Origin: CAVZTA01 sp963778025
GTDB lineage: Bacteria; Chloroflexota; Limnocylindria; Limnocylindrales; CSP1-4
Reading direction: 5' to 3'
Assembly: GCA_963778025.1 (NCBI GenBank)
Contig: CAVZTA010000008.1
Location: 124,001-188,000, forward strand
Length of the DNA stretch: 64,000 nucleotides
Part shown: in pieces, positions 7,498-16,295 of the stretch
Numbering within the stretch: the stretch's first letter is position 1
Layout: each line of letters begins with the position of its first letter
The notes under the pieces: generated by a model
Told to the model about the DNA's origin: nothing
Databases searched by the model: none
What the model saw: only the letters and a program-made list of their open reading frames with translations
Position numbers and translations under genes: made by a program

Positions 7498-8931
7498 CTA
7501 TCCGGGGACCGATCGCGGCTTGCCGAACCAGCGGGAGAGGTGGTCGTCCAGGTCCCGCTGATCGTCGCCGATCCAGGCGACGTGGCCGTCGGGGCGGAGC
7601 AGGACGCATGGAGCGTCCAGTCCCGCACTGGGATCCGCCAGGTAGTCGACCCGGTCCGACCAGCCGCCCACGGTCAGGCGTTCGGTGCGGTCCAGGAGCA
7701 GGCCGCGGCCGCGATGCAGCAGACCGTAGAGGTGGCCCTGCTTCACGTCGATGTCGGGCAACCGGCGGCCGAGCAGGTCGGGACCTGCGCCGAAGTCGTA
7801 GCGGATGTCGATCGCGGTGATCTTCTCGGTGAGATAGCGGTTCACGTCGTCGAAGTCCATCAGCTCGGTGAGCAGCCTGCGTACGGCCCGCGGGCCTGGT
7901 TCGGTGGACAGCAGTTCCATCTGGGCCCGAGTGTCGTCCAACACGTCGAAGGCGACCGGATGACGCTCGGCATGGTAGGTGTCCAGGAGCGTTTCCGGCG
8001 CCCAGCCGCCGATCTGTGCCGCGAGTTTCCAGCCGAGGTTGACGGCATCCTGGATGCCCAGGTTGAGGCCCTGTCCGCCGGTGGGGGGATGGATGTGCGC
8101 GGCATCGCCGGCCAGCAGCACCCGCCCGACCCGATACCGCTCGACCAACCGCGTGGCATCCCCGAAGCGGGACAACCAGCGTGGCGAGTGCACGCCGAAA
8201 TCCGTTCCGGCGACGGCACGCAACTGTCGCTTGAAGTCCTCGAGGGTGGGCGGTTCGGCGCGGTCGCTGACTCCCGCGGCGGGGACCACGACGCTGTAGA
8301 CCCCTTCGCCGAAGGGCCGGAGCCAGAAGGGCTGATGGGTCTCGCGGACCGCGGTCACCTTGGCCGCGATCGCCTCCGGCGGCATGCCGACGTCCATCTC
8401 GCCCATCAGCGTCTCGGTCCGTGAGGGCTCGCCCGGGAAGCCGACGCCGAGCACCTTCCGCACCGTGCTGCGCGCGCCGTCACAGCCGACGAGGTAGCGC
8501 GAACGCAGCTGTTCCCCGTCGGCCAGCTCGACGGTCACACCGTCGGGATCCTGCTCGAAACCCGCGACCGCGCGACCGTGTCGAACCTCCGCACCGAGTG
8601 CGATCGCATGGTCTTCGAGCAGCTGTTCGATGACCGGCTGCGGGATCCCCAGCAGGTAGGCGTACGCGGGATCCAGGCCTGTCGGCGGAGGCTTGGGGAT
8701 GCCCGCGAAGAACGCGCCGGTCGGACGCTGACGTCCATGCTCGAGCATCGGTTCGAGCAGTCCGCGCATCGCCATCAGCTCGAGACTGCGGATGTGCAGC
8801 GCGACGATCCGGATGAACGACGCGGGCTCGGTCTCCTTCTCCAGGACGAGGACGCGCACATCGTGCAGCCGCAGTTCGGCGGCCAGCATCGCACCGGTCG
8901 GCCCACACCCGACGATGATCACGTCGAACAT
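7498..8931 (-). CDS. rox: Rifampicin monooxygenase (Rox-like FAD monooxygenase)
   Basis: A 477-aa class A flavoprotein monooxygenase, NAD(P)H-dependent. It has FDVIIVGCGPTG (Rossmann GxGxxG) at residues 2-13, YLVGCDGARSTVRK near 155, and RVLLAGDAAHIHPPTGGQGL at about 269-288. Blocks typical of actinobacterial Rox enzymes run through it, e.g. GVGFPGEPSRTETLMGEM, VAGTDFGVHSPRWLSRFGDA and MELLSTEPGPRAVRRLLTELM. Rox hydroxylates or linearises rifamycins and confers resistance. Assignment is by recalled family sequence. Another aromatic hydroxylase of the PheA/TfdB group is the alternative. The start is taken at ATG 8931, directly before the FAD strand. The open frame upstream is low-complexity. 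Confidence 0.75.
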   Translation of the reverse strand: MFDVIIVGCGPTGAMLAAELRLHDVRVLVLEKETEPASFIRIVALHIRSLELMAMRGLLEPMLEHGRQRPTGAFFAGIPKPPPTGLDPAYAYLLGIPQPVIEQLLEDHAIALGAEVRHGRAVAGFEQDPDGVTVELADGEQLRSRYLVGCDGARSTVRKVLGVGFPGEPSRTETLMGEMDVGMPPEAIAAKVTAVRETHQPFWLRPFGEGVYSVVVPAAGVSDRAEPPTLEDFKRQLRAVAGTDFGVHSPRWLSRFGDATRLVERYRVGRVLLAGDAAHIHPPTGGQGLNLGIQDAVNLGWKLAAQIGGWAPETLLDTYHAERHPVAFDVLDDTRAQMELLSTEPGPRAVRRLLTELMDFDDVNRYLTEKITAIDIRYDFGAGPDLLGRRLPDIDVKQGHLYGLLHRGRGLLLDRTERLTVGGWSDRVDYLADPSAGLDAPCVLLRPDGHVAWIGDDQRDLDDHLSRWFGKPRSVPG

Positions 8932-9081
8932 GCCGGGCTCATCGGTGCCGGCAGACGACGACGTGGGTCCGGGGCTGGGCCGCTGAGCGTGCATCGGCGG
9001 TGCCTGTTCGGGAGTGCCTTGACGGGGCCGCTCCCGGCGGAGCTACGTCGTGCGGCGCTGCCTACCGGACGAACACGACGA

Positions 9082-11028
9082 TCAGCGCCTGGTCCCCACG
9101 ATGAGGACGCCGTTGACCGCGGGGTAGTTCGAGAAGTACCGCTTCCGCCAGTGGAGCTTGCCGTGGTCGTAGATCGACACGGTGGTCCACACCTTGGCGC
9201 CGTCCACCGGGAAGTTGTTGCGGTACGCGTAGCCGACGGGCTTGGACGAATCGTGCTGGACCGTGTCGACCGCGCGCGCGCCCGGCTGGATGACCGTGTT
9301 GGTGACCCTGGCCGTCCGGCCGTTCGGCACGCTCCAGATCTTGAACGTGAGCCATCGCCGGTTGCCGTCGTTCCTGACGGTCCGCGTGATCAGGATCGGG
9401 TACTTGGTGTCGTTCTTGAAGCTCATCGTCTGCTTGGTATCGCCGACGATCCACACCGTGGCATCGAGGCCGGGCGGATACCGGTCGATGAACTCGTTGT
9501 GGTTCTTCCGGGCGAGCGGCACCATGCCTGCCCGGAACGCCGCGTTGAACAGCGTCGTGGACGTGGTGCAGATGCCGCCGCCGAACGCGCCGGTGACGGT
9601 GATCTTCCCGCCCTCGATCGCGTTGCCCGGCCCGGTGCCGGGCGCATCGTGCAGGTCGCCGACCACCTTCCAGAAGTCGAAGATCCCGCCTGCCGGCACG
9701 ACGGTGCCGTTGATCACCGTGGCCGGACCCTCGATGTTCCCGCCCCAGTGGTTGTTGACGATCACGAAGTAGTAGACGCTGAACGAGCTGATGACCCGCA
9801 TCTTGCCGTCCAACGCCCGGGCGGCTGCCGTGGTCAGCTTCGGTTCGACGGGCTTCACGACGGCCGCGACCGGCTTTGCCGCCGCGCCGCCCGCCTGGCG
9901 GCTCCCGATCTCCCGGATGATCGCGGCCTTCATCCCGGCGCGATTCATCCATCGGCCTTCGTGGCTGCTGCCGGTGGCGACGACATGTCGCCCGACCAGC
10001 TTGAAGCCCGCGTCGTGCGCGTCCTTGTTGACCTTCCTGGCCAGCTTCAGCACGAGCGGGTCAAGGCCCGACTCGTCGAGGACCGGCGTGATGGTCCCGT
10101 CGGCCGCGGTGGAAAACGAGATCAGCGGCGCGAGGCTCGTGCCGCGGATCGTCCACTTGTCCTTGCCGTGGGCGACGACGACGTCGGCCGTCATCCGGTC
10201 CGCGGCCGCCGTCGCCGCCTCGGCCGAGGCGGTGGGAATAGCGGGCGCCAACGGCACGACCGGCACGGACAGATCGATCGATGCCGGTGTGCCCATCGCC
10301 CCGAGCTGCGCTTCCAGCGCGGCCATCAGGGCCGCCTTGTCTACCGCGTGACCGTCCTTCGCCGAGGAGACATGGAACGTCTCGCCTGGGCCCTCCCAGA
10401 CGAAGGCGTCCGTGGGGTTCTGGTAGGTCGTCGCGGCGACCGCGTCGACGGCCGCCACGAGCTTGTCGTGGTCATACACCACGGCTGGATCGAGGGTCAC
10501 GCCATGGAGGGCGGCCTGGGGGACACCGATGAGATTCGCGAGCGGCTCGCTCCGGCGGCCGATCGCGAATGCCGCGTCCAGCAGCGTCGAGGTGTCGGGG
10601 CCTCGGCCAAGGTCCGCGTACTCGATGGTCGAGACGCGGCCGTCCGGCCGGGTGAGCGTGATCTGCCCGATGCCCAGCGACCCAAAGGCCTCCGCGACCT
10701 TGGCCTCCGCCTGCTCGCGGGTGAGCCCGCCGAGTTCCGTGCTCCCGACGAAGACGCCGGGCAGGATCCGGCCGTCGTACTGCTGGCTCCATGCGTACAG
10801 GACGCCGGCGCCGACGCCGAACGCGAGCAGGACGCCCAGGACGAACGAGACGCCGAAGCGGAGCGCGAGCGAACGTCGGCGCCGAGGCGAGCGAGGGCGC
10901 TTGCCGTCCGTCAAGGCGACCGGGGCATCGGGGACCGCTGCACGCTCAGGGTCGCCGGCGGGCGTGTGGATGTCGGGTGTGGAGGCGTCGGCAGCGTCGT
11001 CGGCTGCTGCGTCAGGCAGGTCGGTCAT
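9082..11028 (-). CDS. VanW-family membrane-anchored cell-wall protein
   Basis: A 648-aa protein. The N-terminal ~50 residues are cytoplasmic and acidic/proline-rich, then RRRR and one transmembrane helix (about 53-78). A YoaR-like peptidoglycan-binding region starts at DGRILPGVFVGSTELGGLT (about 85). The VanW domain begins near residue 405 with RVISSFSVYYF and contains GAFGGGICTTSTTLFNAAF (about 479) and a conserved RYPPGLDATVW. VanW proteins occur in glycopeptide-resistance clusters and widely in Gram-positives and Chloroflexota. Their biochemical role is unsettled. It probably faces outward and acts on the envelope. No vanHAX-type genes are nearby. Confidence 0.85.
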   Translation of the reverse strand: MTDLPDAAADDAADASTPDIHTPAGDPERAAVPDAPVALTDGKRPRSPRRRRSLALRFGVSFVLGVLLAFGVGAGVLYAWSQQYDGRILPGVFVGSTELGGLTREQAEAKVAEAFGSLGIGQITLTRPDGRVSTIEYADLGRGPDTSTLLDAAFAIGRRSEPLANLIGVPQAALHGVTLDPAVVYDHDKLVAAVDAVAATTYQNPTDAFVWEGPGETFHVSSAKDGHAVDKAALMAALEAQLGAMGTPASIDLSVPVVPLAPAIPTASAEAATAAADRMTADVVVAHGKDKWTIRGTSLAPLISFSTAADGTITPVLDESGLDPLVLKLARKVNKDAHDAGFKLVGRHVVATGSSHEGRWMNRAGMKAAIIREIGSRQAGGAAAKPVAAVVKPVEPKLTTAAARALDGKMRVISSFSVYYFVIVNNHWGGNIEGPATVINGTVVPAGGIFDFWKVVGDLHDAPGTGPGNAIEGGKITVTGAFGGGICTTSTTLFNAAFRAGMVPLARKNHNEFIDRYPPGLDATVWIVGDTKQTMSFKNDTKYPILITRTVRNDGNRRWLTFKIWSVPNGRTARVTNTVIQPGARAVDTVQHDSSKPVGYAYRNNFPVDGAKVWTTVSIYDHGKLHWRKRYFSNYPAVNGVLIVGTRR

Positions 11029-11147
11029 CAGGCACTCATGCGTGGTCGGCCGGCGACGGGCCTCGTCGCCGGGAGCGCGTCATCTTCGCGCACGCGCGCG
11101 CACCTGTCACGCGACGGTTCGCTCGGCTGGCGGAAGTGGCACACGGA

Positions 11148-11212
11148 CCCGCCCCCGGACGGGACCCAGGGGCGTACGAAGCAAAGCGTACGACCCGCTC
11201 GCCGGCTACGCA
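11148..11212 (+). repeat. Dispersed hairpin repeat, copy 2
   Basis: CGCCCCCGGACGG...CAGGGGCG forms a hairpin and is followed by ACGAAGCAA and GACCCGCTCGCCGGCTACGCA. The downstream part closely matches copy 3 (ACGAAGCAA...GACCCGCTCGCCTGGTACGCA). Confidence 0.6.
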
Positions 11213-11269
11213 TCAAAGGTCCATGTCGCCGATCGCGAATCGGCAGACCATCGGCGACCGCATCCCGGG

Positions 11270-11396
11270 CTACTCGACCCGCACGCGAGTCCATCTCCAC
11301 TCCCAGACCGTGCCGACCTCAGGGTCCTCCTGGTCGGCGACGTGCTCGAAGCCCAACGACACGAGCACACCCGTGGAGGCACCACCATCCGGTTGA
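11270..11396 (-). pseudogene. GNAT acetyltransferase C-terminal remnant
   Basis: The minus strand encodes GASTGVLVSLGFEHVADQED followed by PEVGTVWEWRW and a stop at 11270. This is the usual end of a GNAT domain (N.AS..VL..LGF, then DP..G.VW.W). Nothing resembling the acetyl-CoA-binding part lies upstream, so this is a truncated fragment. Confidence 0.5.
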
Positions 11397-11433
11397 CTCA
11401 CCCGAAAGCCCGATGCCCGGTATCTACCATGTG

Positions 11434-11462
11434 AGGCCCGGATCCAGGGCGGATCGGGCCTT
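11434..11462 (+). terminator. Hairpin upstream of sigma factor
   Basis: AGGCCC-GGATCC (11434-11445) pairs with GGATC-GGGCCT (11451-11461) with one bulged base and a 5-nt loop, followed by TTCGGG. It lies 21 bp before the sigma ATG, so it could terminate upstream transcription or sit in the 5' leader. Confidence 0.4.
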
Positions 11463-11482
11463 CGGGCGAAACGGAGGCTGGG

Positions 11483-12013
11483 ATGACGGTCCAAGCACTA
11501 CGTCGGGGACGGCCCGAGGTGCTGGCCGACCTGCTCGACCGGTACGGGCGGGACATGCAGGCCGTCGCCTACCTCATCGTCCGCGACCGGGCCGCCGCCG
11601 AGGACATCGTGGCCGACACCCTGCTCGCGGCCCTCGACCACGGTCGGAGTCTCCGTGACGACGATGCCCTGCGACCGTGGTTGCTCCGGATCGCCACCAA
11701 CAAGGCGCTTCGATACCGCCAGCGTGCCGCCCGCGTCGTCGAGCTCCAGGTCGTCGAGGGGGCCGTCGCCGAGCCCAGGGGACCGACCGCCGACGACTCG
11801 TTGGCGCTCTGGCAGGCCGTCCGCGACCTGCCGCCGCGGATGCGTGCCGCGATCGGTCTGCGCTACTACCTGGACCTGCCGGTCGAGACGGTGGCCGAGG
11901 TGCTCGATGTCAGCCCGAACACGATCAAGACGCAGCTGAAGTCGTCCCTTGCGCGTCTGCGAACAGCCCTCGCCGACGAAACGATCCCCGTCGCGGAGGT
12001 GCGACATGCGTGA
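11483..12013 (+). CDS. ECF-type RNA polymerase sigma factor
   Basis: A 176-aa sigma-70 family factor with region 2 at residues about 14-85 (DLLDRYGRDMQAVAYLIVRD, AAEDIVADTLLAAL, RPWLLRIATNKAL) and region 4 at about 114-162 (LPPRMRAAIGLRYYLDLPVE, VAEVLDVSPNTIKTQLKSSL). A GGAG ribosome site precedes ATG. Its stop overlaps the next gene's start by 8 nt. That gene encodes a membrane protein, so this is a standard sigma/anti-sigma pair. Confidence 0.9.
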   Translation: MTVQALRRGRPEVLADLLDRYGRDMQAVAYLIVRDRAAAEDIVADTLLAALDHGRSLRDDDALRPWLLRIATNKALRYRQRAARVVELQVVEGAVAEPRGPTADDSLALWQAVRDLPPRMRAAIGLRYYLDLPVETVAEVLDVSPNTIKTQLKSSLARLRTALADETIPVAEVRHA

Positions 12014-13563
12014 CCTCGACGACGCCGCGCTCGAACGTCGCCTGCGCGAGGTCCTGGAAGAGCACCTGGGAGTGCTGCCGCTCGACCTGACCGTCGACGA
12101 GCTGCGTCGCCGCCGGGAAACCAGGAGTGATGTCCGGCGGTTTCGCCGGGGCCGAGGCATCACCCTGCTCGCGGCCGCAGCCTTGGTGCTCGTCGGTGGG
12201 GCGCTGGCGGTGAACTCAGGCGTCCTGCGCCGGCCGTCGGTCGTCCCGCCGGTGCCCGCACCGTCCTTCGCCGCGATCGCGACTGCAACACCGCACCCCA
12301 CGACGGCACCGACCCCGAGCTCCTCCGCGTCACCCTCGCCCACCCCGAGCCTCGACCTGACATGGACGGAAGTCCCTCTCGATGGGCGATCGCCGTTGCT
12401 CGCTTGGATCGGCGACCGCTTTGTGCTCGGCGACGTGGAGTCCGGCGCTGTGCGTACGTCCACCGATGGCAAGACCTGGCAGGCCATGCAGCCTGGCGAC
12501 GCCGCGGGCTATCTCGGCCTGCTCAAGGGGTCGATCGTTGGCTGGCAGGACACGGCCGTCGGGTGGTGGAACCCGCAGGATGGGCCCGACTACGCCGGCA
12601 AACCCCCGATCACCGCTCGCGACATCGTGACGACCGTCCAGATCCCCGGTGCGCCGACGTCGACGACGCCCTTCAAGGGCCGGATCGAATCGATCGGCAT
12701 CGGACCCCGGGGGATCGTCGCCGAGGTCCACTCCGACCTCGACTGGGACGACTGGGTCAGGAGAAAGCTGGGTGCCCGAACCAACAACGAGTGGGTCACG
12801 CACCTGAAGAGTGTCGACTTCCTCCATGGGGTCCTCAACATCAAGCTGGACAACGGTCCAGGCCTGAGGGTCGTATGGGCGGACGAGGGCTTCGAGCCGG
12901 GCGACTACCAGGACCGGGGCTTCGGCTGGTACAGCCCCGATGGCGAGCACTGGACAGAGATGGCGCCGAAGGAATCCGAGCAGTCCGCCTTGCCGACCGG
13001 AGCATTCGGGAGCGTCGTGGGCGTGTCGGATGGCTTCATCGCCACGGGGGCGTACCCGGACGGCGCGTGCGCTGACCCGAATGGCTCGTGCACGGGGATG
13101 TGGCACTCATCGGACGGCCTGACCTGGCGCTTCCTGGGAACTGCGCCTCAGATCGGCCCAGGCGCGGGATCCTTGTGTATCCGAGACGCATGCCATGACC
13201 TTCCTGGCGAACTGTTGCCCTGGAACGGCGGCGCGCTCGCGACCTACGACGACGGGCGTATCGACCTCTGGACCTCGGGCGGCTCGACAGAGCTTCCGAT
13301 GAACCCCCCAGCGGCGCACGGGACGCTCACCGTGGGACCGCTCGGCATCGTGTCGATCGGCGACGGGAAGGTGCTCGTCAGCCGCGACGGCATCGGCTCC
13401 AAAGTCAGCCCGATCCCCGCGCCGATGGCCGACGGGAACAACGGACCACGAGGCGGACCGGACCGTCGCCGTCGGTGACCAGAGCGTCCTCGTCCTCGAG
13501 TGGAAGAGGGTCGACGACTTCACGAGGACCCCCTCTCTCTGGCTCGGCTCGTTCGGGTCGTGA
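12006..13563 (+). CDS. Putative anti-sigma factor with extracytoplasmic S.DG..W repeats (one frame break)
   Basis: Translationally coupled to the ECF sigma gene. Residues 1-50 are cytoplasmic and charged (MRDLDDAALERRLREVLEEH). A transmembrane helix lies at about 51-73, a Ser/Pro/Thr linker at 80-118, and then a large outer domain. That domain has repeated S-x-DG-x-x-W units (RTSTDGKTWQAM, YSPDGEHWTEM, HSSDGLTWRFLG) like Asp-box/BNR beta-propeller blades. The annotated-style frame stops at 13478, but the +1 frame continues as TVAVGDQSVLVLEWKRVDDF...LWLGSFGS to TGA 13561. An indel near 13455 is therefore likely and the intact length is about 518 aa. The anti-sigma role is inferred from position. 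Confidence 0.7.
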
Positions 13564-13594
13564 TCGACCCGGTAGCGCTCCAAGGAGTTGTGCG

Positions 13595-14518
13595 ATGACT
13601 GCTCGTTCCGATCTGTTCCGGACGACCCGGACGCTGGCGATGATCGGTGCTGCGCTCGCGCTGGTGGCCGGGTGCTCCGGTGCCGACACGAGCCCAGGCG
13701 TCCTTGCCGCGGCCACGCCGCAGCCCACGGCCAACGCGACCCAGGCCCCGACGCCGACTCCCGCCGCCACGCCGACGGCCGCCCCTGCGACCAAGCCGGC
13801 GGCCAGCCCGGCTCCGCAACTCACGACGCTCGCCGAGGCAGCGGACCACTACGTGACGTGTCCCGACGGTTCCCCGGACAGCTGCCTGATCCCCGGCACG
13901 TACAGGCTCGGCCTCGACGTGCTCGCAACAGCCGTCAGCCCCGTCGTCGTCCCCGCGGGCTGGTTCGAGTGGGACATGGGCCCCGGAACCGAGGGCCTGC
14001 TGGTCGAGCGGTCCGACGTGGGTGATGGCAGCGGCTGGGGCGCGCTCTTCAGCTCGGTCGGCCTCGTTTCCCGGGACCCCTGCGACCCGACGAAGGGAAC
14101 CTTTCCGGCCGAAGCCGCGAACTCGGTCGACGGGCTGATCGCGGCGATGAAGGGCTGGCCCGGGTTCGAGGTCGGTGCGCCGCGGTCGATCACCCTCGGC
14201 GGGGCCTCCGGCAAGCAGGTCGCGGTGACCTCCACGAAGACATCGACCGAGTGTCCCAACCCGGTCATCTGGCAGACACCCGAGGGAACCGGCTTCAACG
14301 GCTATCCGGAAGTCGGAGCCAAGCCGAAGGGGTATACCGCCCAGTTCATGGTCCTCGATGTCGCCGGCGAGGTGCTCGCCATCCGGACGACGGACTTCCC
14401 GCAGACGACGCAGACCGAGATGGACCAGGGCATCGCACCCGACCCCAAGCGACACGTTGCCGATCAGAAGACCCTGCACGCGATCCTGGATTCACTCCAG
14501 CTCGTCCAGGGCTCCTGA
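13595..14518 (+). CDS. Secreted lipoprotein of unknown function
   Basis: A 307-aa protein starting at ATG 13595 (AAGGAG at 13582). Signal peptide with lipobox ALVAGC at residues 22-27, an Ala/Pro/Thr-rich linker (about 40-75), then a globular domain with C-P-D-G-S and ESWF-like elements (GWFEWDMGPGTEGLLVERSD), three further cysteine positions and a C-terminal AILDSLQLVQ. Similar proteins follow sigma/anti-sigma pairs in this kind of genome. No function can be assigned. It sits 31 bp after the anti-sigma gene and is likely in the same operon. Confidence 0.75.
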   Translation: MTARSDLFRTTRTLAMIGAALALVAGCSGADTSPGVLAAATPQPTANATQAPTPTPAATPTAAPATKPAASPAPQLTTLAEAADHYVTCPDGSPDSCLIPGTYRLGLDVLATAVSPVVVPAGWFEWDMGPGTEGLLVERSDVGDGSGWGALFSSVGLVSRDPCDPTKGTFPAEAANSVDGLIAAMKGWPGFEVGAPRSITLGGASGKQVAVTSTKTSTECPNPVIWQTPEGTGFNGYPEVGAKPKGYTAQFMVLDVAGEVLAIRTTDFPQTTQTEMDQGIAPDPKRHVADQKTLHAILDSLQLVQGS

Positions 14519-14570
14519 CCGGCATCCGGTTCACGAGCAGGCGACGCCGCGTTCGATCCGGTGTGTCCGA

Positions 14571-14643
14571 TCAGGGCTCGCTTACATCGGCCGGGTCGCG
14601 CGGCGTGCCGGCACGCTTGGTCCGGCGGAGGGAACCCCGACCC
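14571..14643 (+). repeat. 73-bp duplicated segment, copy A
   Basis: Nearly identical (about 90%) to 16216-16288. The shared core includes GGCCGGGTCGCGCGGCGTGC and CGGCACGCTTGGT. Copy B forms the 3' end of the SagB-type gene. Copy A stands alone behind the VOC gene stop. Confidence 0.7.
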
Positions 14644-14648
14644 GGCGA

Positions 14649-15317
14649 TCAGTCCTCGTTGTCCTCGAAGTCCGGCCAAGCCGCGATGTCGACACCGTGG
14701 TTCTCGGGCGACGCGAGTGTCCACCAATGGGGCGCGTGCGTTCCGTCCGCCAGGCGTCCGCCAGCTTCGAGTGCTGCGGCGACTCTTGCTTCGGCCTGAT
14801 CAGCCGGCACGCTGACGTCGATGTGGGTCCGGCCACGCCCGGGCTTGGGCGGGTGAAGGCGTTGGAACGAAACGTGCGGGTTACGCCGGTGCCGATCGAC
14901 GACGTCTTCGTTCGGTCCAAGGCTCCTGTACCCGAGGGCTGCGGCCCAGAACGGTCCTACGTCGCTGCCGGCATCCTGTGCCACCGCGATGCCCACGACC
15001 TGGACCTGGGAGGGGTCCGGCTCGATCCGCAACTTCCGCGCCTCCGCCGAAATCTGGCGTGCCAGCTCGACATCACGATCGCTCAGCGCTCCGTACTCCC
15101 CGGAGGCGGTTCGGACGGTCACTCCCTCGGGTCGCACGTCCACGTCGGGGAAGTGGCCCACGTCCTCCGCCACCTCGGCGATCGCGGCCACGAACCTTGC
15201 TGCTTCCGCGAACGATCCGACCTGGAAGTAGGCGTGGGCGCCAGAGAACAGGACCCGCCAGTCCTCGACTCCGACGGCGTCGTGGAATGCCCGAGCCGTC
15301 GTTCGCTTCTCGCTCAT
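14649..15317 (-). CDS. Pterin-dehydratase-like plus glyoxalase two-domain protein
   Basis: A 222-aa protein. The N-terminal half (1-95) follows the pterin-4a-carbinolamine dehydratase pattern (RAFHDAVGVEDWRVL, VGHFPDVDVRPEGVTVR, LSDRDVELARQIS). The canonical HHP and TH residues are replaced by HFP and a Ser-Gly stretch, so dehydratase activity is doubtful. The C-terminal half (about 105-215) is a glyoxalase-like VOC domain with GRTHIDVSVPADQAEARVAA and an HWWTLASPENHGVDIA ending. This fusion is common in actinobacteria-like genomes as 'VOC family protein'. ATG 15317. Confidence 0.75.
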   Translation of the reverse strand: MSEKRTTARAFHDAVGVEDWRVLFSGAHAYFQVGSFAEAARFVAAIAEVAEDVGHFPDVDVRPEGVTVRTASGEYGALSDRDVELARQISAEARKLRIEPDPSQVQVVGIAVAQDAGSDVGPFWAAALGYRSLGPNEDVVDRHRRNPHVSFQRLHPPKPGRGRTHIDVSVPADQAEARVAAALEAGGRLADGTHAPHWWTLASPENHGVDIAAWPDFEDNED

Positions 15318-15395
15318 GGGACATGCTAGGCAGGAACAACCGCGCTCGGCCGAGTCGTTGCGTCTTGGTGGGGCCCGCTCGCAGGAGACGAGCCC

Positions 15396-16295
15396 GTGAA
15401 GTTGACGACGATCACGCAGGTCTCTGTCGACGGCGTCATGCAAGGACCGGGCGCGAATCCCGTCCAGGACGATGTCGGCGTCTTCGAGCGTCGGGGATGG
15501 GCGCACTTCGACGACGAAGCCGGTGCCGTGATGGACGACGTCTTCCAGCGCGCCGGCGCGTTCCTCTTCGGCAGGAAGACCTACGAGCACTTCGCCGAGA
15601 CCTGGGGAAGCTGGGACGATCCGGGCGACAGCCCGATCTGGACGGCGTTGAACACGCTGCCCAAGTACGTGGTATCGACCTCGCTGACCGGACTGCGCTG
15701 GGCGGGCGCCACGGTCATCTCCGACGACGTCGCGGCCGCCGTTCGCGACCTGAAGGCACAGGCCGGAGGTGAGCTGCAGGTGCATGGCAGCGGCGCGCTC
15801 TTCCGCTGGTTGTTCGACAACGAGCTTGTCGACGAGATGACCCTTTTCACCTTCCCCGTGGTCGTCGGTCAGGGCACGCGCCTCTTCGCCGCCTCCGGGC
15901 GGGATGCAGGTCTAGCTCTGGTCAATTCGCGAGCCACCAGGAGCGGGGTGACGATCCAGGTCTACCGGCCCAACGGCCGCCCGCAGTACCCGACATCTGG
16001 GCCAACAGAAGCGCCTGACGCAGGCGCCGATGACCAGATCGGCGGCGTCGTTCGCCGCGGCCGTTCACCGACGACCAGATCCCGCGGACCGCCGAAGATC
16101 GCGCTTTCATCGGGAGGCGAAGCAGGCTGCGGGAAGGCGCCCGGTCGGCCGTCTCGCACCGGCAACGGTCGTACCGCCACGACCAACGATGTCGCGATCG
16201 ACTCGATGTCGGTGGTCAGGGCTCGCTCACGTCGGCCGGGTCGCGCGGCGTGCCGGCACGCTTGGTGCGGTGGTGCGGAACCCCGACGCACGTGA
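15396..16295 (+). CDS. Dihydrofolate-reductase-like (RibD C-terminal) protein with read-through tail
   Basis: GTG 15396 follows AGGAG at 15382. Residues 1-195 are a complete RibD_C/DHFR-like domain: TQVSVDGVMQGPGA, FLFGRKTYEHFAETWGSW, LNTLPKYVVSTSL, GELQVHGSGALFRWLFDNEL, and FTFPVVVGQGTRLFA. Such proteins bind NADPH. The substrate is unknown. Homology ends near QVYRPNGRP (about 15975). The last ~105 residues are arginine-rich, unconserved, and overlap the convergent SagB-type gene by 80 nt, so the natural stop was probably lost to an indel just after 15980. Confidence 0.75.
   Translation: MKLTTITQVSVDGVMQGPGANPVQDDVGVFERRGWAHFDDEAGAVMDDVFQRAGAFLFGRKTYEHFAETWGSWDDPGDSPIWTALNTLPKYVVSTSLTGLRWAGATVISDDVAAAVRDLKAQAGGELQVHGSGALFRWLFDNELVDEMTLFTFPVVVGQGTRLFAASGRDAGLALVNSRATRSGVTIQVYRPNGRPQYPTSGPTEAPDAGADDQIGGVVRRGRSPTTRSRGPPKIALSSGGEAGCGKAPGRPSRTGNGRTATTNDVAIDSMSVVRARSRRPGRAACRHAWCGGAEPRRT
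16216..16288 (+). repeat. 73-bp duplicated segment, copy B
   Basis: Copy of 14571-14643, here forming the C-terminal codons (TKRAGTPRDPADVSEP) and stop of the SagB-type gene. Because it is coding here, this is likely the source copy. Confidence 0.7.

Larger units (their letters stand above)
11029..11482. other. Intergenic region with repeat, GNAT remnant and hairpin
   Basis: This 454-bp divergent gap between the VanW gene and the sigma factor holds hairpin-repeat copy 2 (11148), a minus-strand GNAT tail (11270-11396) and a hairpin at 11434-11462. I see no complete gene in it. Confidence 0.6.

Noticed and set aside
9082..11028. VanW gene as evidence of glycopeptide resistance
   Set aside because: VanW proteins are widespread outside resistance clusters, and no vanH, vanA, vanX or VanRS genes are present.
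8578..11658. A 1026-codon plus-strand open frame
   Set aside because: It is antisense to the rox and VanW genes, rich in Arg/Gly/Asp/His with no domain, and is the expected shadow of GC-rich third codon positions.
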